Part shown: piece after piece, positions 16,662-21,535 of the stretch
How the letters are laid out: each line of letters begins with the position of its first letter
Numbering within the stretch: the stretch's first letter is position 1
Origin: a virus
Direction: 5' to 3' (one strand)
Length of the DNA: 37,656 bases
IMG/VR virus record: IMGVR_UViG_3300023174_000359
Coordinates: 1 to 37,656 of that record
Made by a program: the position numbers and the translations under genes
The notes under the pieces: model-generated
Databases searched by the model: none
The model's input: the letters and a program-made list of their open reading frames with translations, nothing else
Told to the model about the DNA's origin: nothing

Positions 16662-16690
16662 TTGACAGACTAGAGATAGTTTGATAAGGT
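16662..16690 (+). promoter_or_regulatory. Promoter-like element P3
   Basis: TTGACA (16662-16667), 17-base spacer, TAAGGT (16685-16690) with TG at the extended -10 position. The -10 is poor, so this is the least certain of the set. Confidence 0.45.
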
Positions 16691-16780
16691 TAAGACATAA
16701 CAGAATAAAGGTATCGGGTTAGGCTCTTAGTAGCAGTCCAAGGGATGAGAGATAACTCTAACGCTTTAAGATTCTGTTAC

Positions 16781-16809
16781 TTGACAAGTTAGACTAAGTA
16801 TGCTAGACT
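16781..16809 (+). promoter_or_regulatory. Promoter-like element P4
   Basis: TTGACA (16781-16786), 17-base spacer, TAGACT (16804-16809), extended TATGC preceding. It shares the sequence TATGCTAGACTA with P5. It is about 65 bases upstream of the first early gene. One arm of a 9-bp inverted repeat (16771-16779) abuts its -35. Confidence 0.65.
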
Positions 16810-16874
16810 AAGACAAGCAAGGCAAGATGAAGACAAAAGGTAACATCCGACTAGATGAAAGGTAAGTGATAGAC

Positions 16875-17153
16875 ATGATAACGTCCCATAGTATCTATGG
16901 GTCAGGCACGCCGACAGACTTATCACGTGTTAACGCTACACGGACACGGAGGCAGTACGCTTTGCGTACGGCTAACGCTCCGCAAGGCTACACGCCTAAG
17001 CCTAGGCAGATTGACCCTGAACGAGAGCAAGCGAGATTACGACTAGAGCAAGCCAAACTAATGCGCCAACTACAACGGGAGCATGAGCGGGAGCGAGCAG
17101 AGAAGACACGAGCCTACTTGGAGAGTGTCCGACACGTGGAGCAATACAACTAG
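16875..17153 (+). CDS. First early gene: small highly charged helical protein
   Basis: 92 residues from ATG 16875 (MITSHSIYGSGTPTDL); a GTG three codons earlier (16866) is closer to the AAAGG sequence and could be used instead. The N-terminal third is Ser/Thr-rich, the rest is strongly charged and helical, rich in Arg, Glu and Gln (PEREQARLRLEQAKLMRQLQ), consistent with a nucleic-acid-binding or coiled-coil host-takeover protein. It is the first gene behind the tandem promoters, the usual place for early host-modifying proteins. Family not recognised. Confidence 0.68.
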   Translation: MITSHSIYGSGTPTDLSRVNATRTRRQYALRTANAPQGYTPKPRQIDPEREQARLRLEQAKLMRQLQREHERERAEKTRAYLESVRHVEQYN

Positions 17154-17156
17154 ACC

Positions 17157-17236
17157 ACTTGTACTAAGTGCGGAATACGACTCACCGAGAGGTGGAAAGA
17201 GGCAGGATATTGAGAGAATGTCCACTTAGTACAAGT
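17157..17236. repeat. 14-bp perfect inverted repeat with inner GNRA hairpin
   Basis: ACTTGTACTAAGTG (17157-17170) is the exact reverse complement of CACTTAGTACAAGT (17223-17236). The 52 bases between contain CACC-GAGA-GGTG, a small hairpin with a GAGA (GNRA) loop. The right arm stops 2 bases before the -35 of promoter P5. Either a two-site operator or a structured RNA end; no U-tract. Confidence 0.7.
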
Positions 17237-17238
17237 AC

Positions 17239-17267
17239 TTGACAACATAGTAAAGGTATGCTAGACT
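17239..17267 (+). promoter_or_regulatory. Promoter-like element P5
   Basis: TTGACA (17239-17244), 17-base spacer, TAGACT (17262-17267), extended -10 TATGC. Drives the microprotein cluster starting at 17288, about 20 bases downstream. Confidence 0.65.
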
Positions 17268-17287
17268 AATAACAACATGGAGGATAT

Positions 17288-17449
17288 ATGAAATACTATC
17301 TATGGCTAGAGTTTAACCTGAGTAATGACGGGTTTCAACTGAGCACACACTGGATAGACATGGTACTACCAGCACGGACAATTTATCTGGCACTGGCTAT
17401 CGTGGCAAGTGTTAAGGTATACAAACAATGGAGGAAATATGGAGAATGA
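17288..17449 (+). CDS. 53-residue single-span membrane protein
   Basis: Starts at ATG 17288 behind GGAGG five bases upstream (MKYYLWLEFNLSND) and ends at TGA 17447-17449. One hydrophobic stretch around residues 26-43 (VLPARTIYLALAIVASVKVY) is followed by a short basic tail (KQWRKYGE), giving a likely inner-membrane protein with cytoplasmic C-terminus. It overlaps the next gene by 11 bases. It lies 20 bases behind promoter P5, so it should be expressed very early. Small early membrane proteins in phages often alter superinfection or host transport; no specific function can be assigned. Confidence 0.7.
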   Translation: MKYYLWLEFNLSNDGFQLSTHWIDMVLPARTIYLALAIVASVKVYKQWRKYGE

Positions 17450-17861
17450 AGACATCAAGTATGAATCAACGGCTACTATCGTAATCAACGAGAGTGACAC
17501 GGCATGGGATGACGCTAAGCCTAGGGTTATGAATGCCCAAGAAATTAGTGCAATACTACGGTACGACAAGAGACGGCAAGAAGAACTGGCAGAACTCAAG
17601 CGTAAGATAGAGCACGTGAAAGAGTATCTGCTTGAGGCTTATGATGACCTAGGTGAGCACGCTCAGGAGATAGCAGACTGGCTAGACATTGAGTTAGTCA
17701 AGGATGTGACCGTGACCGTGACCGTAGAGTTTGAGGTATCGTTATCGGTCAAGCCTGACGAAGACATAGATGACATCATCACGAACCTAGACTACAGCAT
17801 GGAGAATCACGACTCAGTGATTGAGTACTACACTGGAGATGTGACATGGCAAGAGTCGTAG
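17439..17861 (+). CDS. Acidic early protein, function unknown
   Basis: 140 residues from ATG 17439 (MENEDIKYESTATIVIN), which has GGAGGAAAT directly upstream; an in-frame GTG at 17409 lies inside the preceding gene and is less likely. The protein is strongly acidic, with a helical charged middle (RRQEELAELKRKIEHVKEYL), a helix ending in EHAQEIADWLDIE, then repeated Val-Thr strands (VKDVTVTVTVEFEVSLSV) and an acidic C-terminus. Acidic early proteins can mimic DNA or bind host regulators, but that is only a hint from composition. No family recognised. Confidence 0.72.
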   Translation: MENEDIKYESTATIVINESDTAWDDAKPRVMNAQEISAILRYDKRRQEELAELKRKIEHVKEYLLEAYDDLGEHAQEIADWLDIELVKDVTVTVTVEFEVSLSVKPDEDIDDIITNLDYSMENHDSVIEYYTGDVTWQES

Positions 17862-17923
17862 AGAGTGAGCCACTGATATGTTGGTGTCCATTAGGTGAAT
17901 GGTGTGATGTTGAACATGACTAA
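17846..17923 (+). CDS. 25-residue zinc-knuckle-like microprotein
   Basis: ATG 17846 to TAA 17921-17923; overlaps the 3' end of the preceding gene in another frame and the next gene's start. It carries a compact Cys/His set: CWCPLGEWCDVEH. GGAG lies 9 bases upstream. The cysteine pattern (C-X-C-X5-C-X3-H) and tight overlap support it being translated, but the length makes the call tentative. Confidence 0.45.
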   Translation: MARVVESEPLICWCPLGEWCDVEHD

Positions 17924-18023
17924 ATGGAACTGGACACGGGTACTAGACGGACTCATATTCTTTGGTATGGGTGCATCAGTAGTAGGCATCATATTGTGGA
18001 TGTTTATTCTTGCAACGAATTAA
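17916..18023 (+). CDS. 35-residue membrane microprotein
   Basis: MTKWNWTRVLDGLIFFGMGA..., ATG 17916 to TAA 18021-18023. Residues ~11-33 form a hydrophobic helix with small residues; the N-terminus carries basic and aromatic residues. It overlaps the stop region of the preceding microprotein by 8 bases. No strong ribosome site, consistent with coupled translation. Confidence 0.5.
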   Translation: MTKWNWTRVLDGLIFFGMGASVVGIILWMFILATN

Positions 18024-18100
18024 GATTCTGATTATAGATTGATTTGGAGAATCCGTAATCAGAGATAGCAGGTATAGGTTTACTTACTCCTACCTATACT
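18024..18100 (+). other. Intergenic segment with possible pseudoknot and hairpin
   Basis: GATTCT (18024-18029) can pair with AGAATC (18048-18053) and CTGATTA (18028-18034) with TAATCAG (18056-18062); the pairings cross. Downstream, GTATAGGT (18072-18079) pairs with ACCTATAC (18092-18099), followed by TTTT. It separates two gene groups. The hairpin could be a weak terminator; pairings are short and could be chance. Confidence 0.35.
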
Positions 18101-18167
18101 TTTGGAGGTGGGTTGCTCCGCCACTGCACACACGGAGCACTTAACACTACGAAACTTGGAGGTTTCA

Positions 18168-18299
18168 ATGAAGACGGTACACCTAGGCGATTGCCTAAGC
18201 GGATGCGTAATCTGCGAGAGTAATTATCATGAAGACGTAGAGGTATGCGATACCTGCGGCAAAGACTTTACATCTAAAACAGAATGGAGAATAGGATAA
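18168..18299 (+). CDS. 43-residue zinc-ribbon-like protein
   Basis: Starts at ATG 18168 behind GGAGG at six bases (MKTVHLGDCLSGCVICES). Two CXXC pairs (C13/C16 and C27/C30) with a histidine between are typical of a small treble-clef or zinc-ribbon fold; an extra Cys lies at position 9. A longer reading from a TTG at 18102 is unlikely because the ribosome site is at the chosen ATG. The gene's stop overlaps the next start (TAATG). Likely a regulatory or nucleic-acid-binding microprotein; role unknown. Confidence 0.75.
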   Translation: MKTVHLGDCLSGCVICESNYHEDVEVCDTCGKDFTSKTEWRIG

Positions 18300-18475
18300 T
18301 GAGCACGACTGAGAAACTATGGCACACGGATAACCAATTTATGAACGTGGAGATTGAGTATGCACTAGAGATGGTGCACTTAAACATTAGTGACGAACCT
18401 AACCGTGTCTATTGGCAAGGCAGACTGGATGCACTAGCACAAGTTGAGCGAGCACGTAAGCAAGGGATGATGTAA
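18299..18475 (+). CDS. 58-residue early protein, function unknown
   Basis: Starts at ATG 18299 with a TAATG stop/start overlap (MSTTEKLWHTDNQFMNVE); an ATG at 18284 is in frame but would overlap the zinc-ribbon gene. The protein is amphipathic and helical (EIEYALEMVHLNI, WQGRLDALAQVERARKQGMM). It overlaps the next gene by one base. Nothing identifies the family. Confidence 0.65.
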   Translation: MSTTEKLWHTDNQFMNVEIEYALEMVHLNISDEPNRVYWQGRLDALAQVERARKQGMM

Positions 18476-18657
18476 TGATTACAACAAGGAAGATACATCC
18501 ATCAGGTGCACTAGAGATTAGCGCACACGTACGAGACACGGTACTTGGTGGGTCATGGTATGAACGTCAAGTTTACTATGACTATGACAAGATTGAGGCT
18601 ATGCGGAGATACCGCCAGCACTTAGTAGCAAATCGCTACGTACTAGTAAACGATTAA
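18475..18657 (+). CDS. 60-residue early protein, function unknown
   Basis: ATG 18475 shares its first base with the previous stop (TAATG). The sequence alternates beta-like and helical parts (GALEISAHVRDTVLGGSWYE, then KIEAMRRYRQHLVANRYVLV), with many Arg and Tyr residues. Fifteen bases separate it from the ArdA-like gene. No domain recognised. Confidence 0.65.
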   Translation: MITTRKIHPSGALEISAHVRDTVLGGSWYERQVYYDYDKIEAMRRYRQHLVANRYVLVND

Positions 18658-18672
18658 AACTGGAGGATAGTA

Positions 18673-19029
18673 ATGAGTGAGCAAGAGTTAATTGAAATTT
18701 CAATTAAACATATTGAAGAAGAACAGCAACGAATAGAAGACTTAGTTGCTGAAGTATGTAAAGGTAACTACACAACACCAGAGATAGTGCAAGTGTATGC
18801 AGATAATATGATGCTCAAGTTGGAGCACATAGCAGACTGGATTGATGAATGCACTGACTCATATGCTGGCAGTTGGTCTAGTGATAAAGAGTTTGCTGAG
18901 GAATATATTGGCGATAGTGGGATGATACCTGATGATATTCCTCACCACTGGATGGACTGGGACTACATCGCACAAGAATTAATGTATGACTATTGGGAAA
19001 TCAATGGACACTATTTCAACAACAGATAA
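18673..19029 (+). CDS. ArdA-like antirestriction protein (C-terminal domain only)
   Basis: 118 residues. The C-terminal ~60 residues (from about 58: DECTDSYAGSWSSDKEFAEEYIG, then IPDDIPHHWMDWDYIAQELMYDYWE...GHYF) match the end of ArdA, an acidic DNA mimic that blocks type I restriction enzymes. The first ~55 residues (EIVQVYADNMMLKLEHIA and a preceding Glu/Gln-rich helix) look unlike the usual ArdA N-terminal domain, and the protein is shorter than typical ArdA (~165). The whole is acidic, as DNA mimics are. It may be a degenerate or divergent antirestriction protein, or a domain-swapped relative. AGGA lies ten bases upstream of the ATG. Domain assignment is by eye. Confidence 0.72.
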   Translation: MSEQELIEISIKHIEEEQQRIEDLVAEVCKGNYTTPEIVQVYADNMMLKLEHIADWIDECTDSYAGSWSSDKEFAEEYIGDSGMIPDDIPHHWMDWDYIAQELMYDYWEINGHYFNNR

Positions 19030-19039
19030 AGGAAGCACA

Positions 19040-19237
19040 ATGGATAAGAAGGAATACAACAAGGTATATCAGAACTGTATGTACCTAGCACGTAAAGAGT
19101 TAGTAGCACGACATCAGGATGAGTACAATAAAATACTTGACAAGGTTATGTTGGATTACGGCATTATGACACGCCGTGAAAGGCAAGGTTTGGCTAAACT
19201 ACTGCGAGAACTAAATAACAAGGAGGCAACACAGTGA
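19040..19237 (+). CDS. 65-residue basic helical protein, function unknown
   Basis: ATG 19040 (MDKKEYNKVYQNCMYLARKE) with AAAGGAAG upstream; earlier in-frame starts lie within the ArdA-like gene. The protein is basic and helical with a single Cys (LLRELNNKEATQ at the end). Its stop overlaps the GTG start of the next gene. Function unknown. Confidence 0.65.
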   Translation: MDKKEYNKVYQNCMYLARKELVARHQDEYNKILDKVMLDYGIMTRRERQGLAKLLRELNNKEATQ

Positions 19238-19428
19238 AGCAATACCGATTTAGATTAGATGAAGAGCAATACGGATACGTTTACTTTGAAGCAGGGTCAA
19301 TGACTGAAGCAGAAAGTTTGCTTGAACAAGTGCAAGATGGAGACCTAATGCCAGAAGACCTACCTAATGGGCGAGTGAACATTAAGAATGGTCAATGTAA
19401 CTATGAAGAACTGGAGGAAGTTAAGTAA
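19234..19428 (+). CDS. 64-residue acidic early protein
   Basis: GTG start at 19234 overlapping the previous TGA (GTGA), with AGGAGG eight bases upstream. Acidic, with a beta-like N-terminal half (YRFRLDEEQYGYVYFEAGSM) and helix (TEAESLLEQVQDGDLMPEDL). Such a strand-helix-strand layout recalls small antirepressor-like or DUF folds, but no family is clear. Coupled with the next gene through TAATG. Confidence 0.65.
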   Translation: MKQYRFRLDEEQYGYVYFEAGSMTEAESLLEQVQDGDLMPEDLPNGRVNIKNGQCNYEELEEVK

Positions 19429-19553
19429 TGAAACTATTTAGTAAGCAACAGCAAGATACGTACGCACGACTAGATGAACTAATGGTACGTATGGCAAGTG
19501 ACGAAACATACGATGAGTACATCATTATCAGAGGAGGTATGAACAATGGGTGA
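19428..19553 (+). CDS. 41-residue microprotein, function unknown
   Basis: ATG 19428 in a TAATG overlap, reading MKLFSKQQQDTYARLDELMV to TGA 19551-19553. Helical and mixed-charge. Its last codons contain the AGAGGAGG ribosome site for the 142-residue gene that follows, which it overlaps by 8 bases, so it may act partly as a coupling leader. Confidence 0.5.
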   Translation: MKLFSKQQQDTYARLDELMVRMASDETYDEYIIIRGGMNNG

Positions 19554-19974
19554 TAGGTTTACATTTGGTGTAACCGATAGAGGTGGAGACGTACTGTACT
19601 TGTACTCACACTGGGGTGGAGAAGACTGGGATAAGGACTTAAAGACTGCCCTTATTGAGGCTAGTCCACGTATCAAGGATGTTAGTTACGGTAACAGGAT
19701 TATTATATCTCACCTAATAGGTGACCAATGGCAACATACAACAGGCTTTGGCTTTAGCATTAACAATGTCATGGACACTGAGTATGGGTACGTACCTATC
19801 ATTGACCTACGTAATGGCACGGTTAACTTTTATAGTTACAGTTACGAAGGTGAACTTGGTGACAAGTTAGTTGAACTTTCAATCAATGACTACTTAGATA
19901 CAAAGGATATATATGGCATGTTGCATCATGCGCAACTTGACCTTGAGGAGGCACGAGAAGATGTCTCCGTATGA
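19546..19974 (+). CDS. Conserved-looking beta-rich protein, function unknown
   Basis: 142 residues from ATG 19546, 12 bases after GAGGAGG. The N-terminal half is beta-rich (MGDRFTFGVTDRGGDVLYLY, SYGNRIIISHLIG), including W/H-containing motifs (SHWGGEDWDK, GDQWQHTTGFGF) and a PIIDLRNGTVNFYSY strand pair, then an acidic helical C-terminus (DIYGMLHHAQLDLEEARE). It has the look of a conserved actinophage hypothetical, but I cannot name the family. It lies in the microprotein block and overlaps the following zinc-knuckle gene by 14 bases. Confidence 0.72.
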   Translation: MGDRFTFGVTDRGGDVLYLYSHWGGEDWDKDLKTALIEASPRIKDVSYGNRIIISHLIGDQWQHTTGFGFSINNVMDTEYGYVPIIDLRNGTVNFYSYSYEGELGDKLVELSINDYLDTKDIYGMLHHAQLDLEEAREDVSV

Positions 19975-20086
19975 ACTAGATGATGATGAACTACACACCG
20001 TATACACACAGGATGTGTATGTATGTAAGCGGTGTAGCATGAGCGACCCATGGCACGAGTGTGAAGGGAGACCAGACAATGAGTGA
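19961..20086 (+). CDS. 41-residue zinc-knuckle protein
   Basis: ATG 19961 to TGA 20084-20086. Contains CKRCSMSDPWHEC, that is C-X2-C-X6-H-X1-C, a compact metal-binding set, preceded by an acidic N-terminus (MSPYELDDDELHTVY). GAGGAGG is 11 bases upstream. It overlaps both neighbours (14 and 8 bases). Probably a regulatory or nucleic-acid-binding microprotein. Confidence 0.6.
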   Translation: MSPYELDDDELHTVYTQDVYVCKRCSMSDPWHECEGRPDNE

Positions 20087-20204
20087 CACAGTGATGTGCG
20101 ACTGGGTATGGCAGGACGAACGAGATGGCTATAACTATTTCACTTGCAATGAGCATGGGTGCATGGAGTCAGAGAAGATAGAGGTGGACTTGGATGACGA
20201 GTGA
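20079..20204 (+). CDS. 41-residue Cys/His protein preceding WhiB
   Basis: ATG 20079 to TGA 20202-20204. Cysteines at 7, 26 and 31 with His29 (CNEHGC) suggest a metal site; the rest is acidic and aromatic (WVWQDERDGYNYF). It overlaps the zinc-knuckle gene by 8 bases and the WhiB gene by 11, extending a run of three metal-site microproteins. Function unknown. Confidence 0.58.
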   Translation: MSDTVMCDWVWQDERDGYNYFTCNEHGCMESEKIEVDLDDE

Positions 20205-20481
20205 GATTAAGTATCCCAACTATGACGGCACACAGAGTTGTGCACGTATGGGTGTGGACTTGTTCTATCAAGACTATGACAACAAGAAGACGGCACAAGA
20301 AGTACGAGACTTGAAAGAGTTTTGTTCCAACTGCAACATCCTTATTGAATGCATGGAGTATGCAATTAAGCACGAGAGGTATGGTTTCTGGGGTGGTACT
20401 ACACCTTACGAGAGACGTACTATCCGCAACAAACGCAAGGTTAGATTGAACTTGCCAGAGAATGATTGGAAAAAAAATTAA
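20194..20481 (+). CDS. WhiB-family iron-sulfur transcription factor
   Basis: 95 residues. Four cysteines at 16, 44, 47 and 53 form the C...C-X2-C-X5-C set that binds the [4Fe-4S] cluster of WhiB-like proteins, followed by the signature G-[VF]-W-G-G turn (GFWGGTTPYER, 64-74) and a basic C-terminal tail (RNKRKVRLNLPE) that contacts DNA. WhiB-like proteins bind the host primary sigma factor region 4 and are confined to Actinobacteria and their phages (for example the TM4 phage WhiB), so this is the best host marker here. It is likely used to redirect host transcription or to block superinfection. It overlaps neighbours and is co-expressed with the early operon. Confidence 0.93.
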   Translation: MTSEIKYPNYDGTQSCARMGVDLFYQDYDNKKTAQEVRDLKEFCSNCNILIECMEYAIKHERYGFWGGTTPYERRTIRNKRKVRLNLPENDWKKN

Positions 20482-20675
20482 TGGTAATCAGTACAGTTGA
20501 AAAAGAATTAGACGTATACGAAGAGATACATGTAGAGGTTGAGCCTGATAGTGCATCAATCTTTCTAGGCAACACGCATTTCTTTATGCAACGCAAGACA
20601 TTTGAACGCTTGCTATTTACAATGCAAGGTGCACTACTGGAAGAGGAACTACTAGCCCATCAGGTAGGTGAATAA
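20481..20675 (+). CDS. 64-residue protein after WhiB, function unknown
   Basis: ATG 20481 in a TAATG overlap with the WhiB stop (MVISTVEKELDVYEEIHVEV). Begins with beta-like strands rich in Val/Glu, then a helix ending LLEEELLAHQVGE. A longer TTG start at 20466 is in frame but less likely. Coupled to the next microprotein by another one-base overlap. Family unknown. Confidence 0.62.
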   Translation: MVISTVEKELDVYEEIHVEVEPDSASIFLGNTHFFMQRKTFERLLFTMQGALLEEELLAHQVGE

Positions 20676-20788
20676 TGTTTATGCAACTGGTATTTTTCTT
20701 TATAGTTACTGGGTTTTTGGGTGTTAAGGCGTACAAATTACACATAGAAAACAAGTACTTAACCAAGCACCTACGAGGACGTAAGTGA
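20675..20788 (+). CDS. 37-residue membrane microprotein
   Basis: ATG 20675 in TAATG overlap. MFMQLVFFFIVTGFLGVKAY forms one membrane helix followed by a strongly basic tail (KYLTKHLRGRK), indicating an N-out/C-in small protein. It ends in TGA 20786-20788 overlapping the GTG of the following gene. Its role is unknown. Confidence 0.6.
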   Translation: MFMQLVFFFIVTGFLGVKAYKLHIENKYLTKHLRGRK

Positions 20789-21120
20789 GAACACGCAAGA
20801 AAGAACTTGAGGCTATCGCAGATGTCCTTGAGCAGGAGCACCATGACGTGGTGTACCTAGCAGAAATTATCTGGAAGATGATAGATGACATGCGCCGTGA
20901 CCGTGAGATGTACGTGGTGGGTGTTAACTATCAGGGTGTTGGACAGTTCTTGTTCGGACCTTATGAGTCAGAGACTGTGGCTGCCAAGGACTACGAGGGA
21001 CGAGGTAACATCCGTGCACTTAAGCAAGGTGACATAGCCAAGGTATTTAAACTGCTCGCACCTACCAAGATGTTTGCAGATAGTGATGAAGTACAGGGAG
21101 ATTTGTTTGACATAAGGTAA
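20785..21120 (+). CDS. Early protein, function unknown
   Basis: 111 residues with GTG start at 20785 overlapping the previous stop (GTGA). N-terminal helix (KKELEAIADVLEQEHHDVVYL), then a region of beta-strands (MYVVGVNYQGVGQFLFGPYE) and a C-terminal acidic tail ending GDLFDIR. The middle 'FGPYESETVAAKDYEGRGN' pattern resembles small single-domain phage proteins without known function. It is the last gene before a 210-base non-coding segment that separates the microprotein block from the replication block. Confidence 0.7.
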   Translation: MRTRKKELEAIADVLEQEHHDVVYLAEIIWKMIDDMRRDREMYVVGVNYQGVGQFLFGPYESETVAAKDYEGRGNIRALKQGDIAKVFKLLAPTKMFADSDEVQGDLFDIR

Positions 21121-21144
21121 AACTTATGAAAAAATAAGTATGGC

Positions 21145-21201
21145 TGTCGTGGTTGAGCGGTGATTTTTTCACCTCCATGTTTCATCACTGCTCCCACGAC
21201 A
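21145..21201 (+). other. Long imperfect stem-loop downstream of the microprotein block
   Basis: TGTCGTGG (21145-21152) pairs exactly with CCACGACA (21194-21201); inside, GAGCGGTGAT (21155-21164) pairs with ATCACTGCTC (21184-21193) with one G-U pair, leaving a two-base bulge and a 19-base loop. No U-tract follows, so it is more likely an RNA-processing or stability structure than an intrinsic terminator. Confidence 0.7.
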
Positions 21202-21214
21202 CGCCGTGTACGAT

Positions 21215-21243
21215 TTGACAACCACCATAACATGGGCTATAAC
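21215..21243 (+). promoter_or_regulatory. Strong promoter for the replication block
   Basis: TTGACA (21215-21220), 17-base spacer, TATAAC (21238-21243). Perfect -35 and 5/6 -10, without the extended-TG seen in P1-P5. It should give a leader of about 80 bases before the gene at 21332. Confidence 0.78.
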
Positions 21244-21266
21244 TTAACAACACAACAACAACATAA

Positions 21267-21313
21267 GTTCTGCTAAGGCAGAACCAGTAATAGGTTCGCC
21301 CATAAAGGCGAAC
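21267..21313 (+). repeat. Twin stem-loops in the leader
   Basis: GTTCTGC/GCAGAAC (21267-21284, loop TAAG) and GTTCGCC/GGCGAAC (21294-21313, loop CATAAA), both perfect 7-bp stems. They lie between the 21215 promoter and the nuclease gene. Their size and A-rich loops resemble the stem-loops at 16082-16183. Confidence 0.72.
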
Positions 21314-21331
21314 ATAAGAAACAGAGGACAA

Positions 21332-21535
21332 ATGATTAAGGTGAATGGGTATGAGTTACCCACACACGTAAGCCATAGCCAGATAGGTACATACAATTCT
21401 TGTGGTTACAAGTATTGGTTGTCTAAGGCATTGGCTGTCCCTGAAGGACAGACATGGTGGTTGGCTGGTGGTGTTGCTGTTCACGAAGCAACTGAAGCCT
21501 ATGACCGTCAACTCTGGGAAGCAGAGGGACGATAA
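21332..21535 (+). CDS. N-terminal part of a RecB/Cas4-like nuclease (split gene)
   Basis: 67 residues. Matches the start of the PD-(D/E)XK RecB/Cas4-type family: THVSHSQIGTYNSCGYKYWL (Q-motif-like region with Cys24, the usual first Fe-S ligand), then GGVAVHEATEAY with His51 and Glu55, the early catalytic-core helix. The gene stops at TAA, which overlaps the ATG of the next gene (TAATG), where the rest of the domain continues in a different frame. In many actinophages this is one gene. Two interacting halves, or a gene broken by a frameshift, are both possible. AGAGGA precedes the start. Confidence 0.78.
   Translation: MIKVNGYELPTHVSHSQIGTYNSCGYKYWLSKALAVPEGQTWWLAGGVAVHEATEAYDRQLWEAEGR

Larger units (their letters stand above)
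16009..16874. promoter_or_regulatory. Divergent intergenic control region
   Basis: 866 bases between the leftward terminase gene and the rightward early operon, with no credible coding frame. It contains four compact stem-loops (16082-16183), three copies of a CGTTACCAAAT sequence, a 10-base palindrome CCCCTAGGGG at 16449-16458, an inverted repeat (16698-16706 with 16771-16779) and four rightward promoter-like elements. A clear consensus leftward promoter for the capsid operon is not visible. Confidence 0.75.

Noticed and set aside
21285-21315. tRNA T-arm like sequence around GGTTCGCC
   Set aside because: It is one arm of a simple 7-bp hairpin; no acceptor, D or anticodon arms are present, and no tRNA was seen anywhere in the window.
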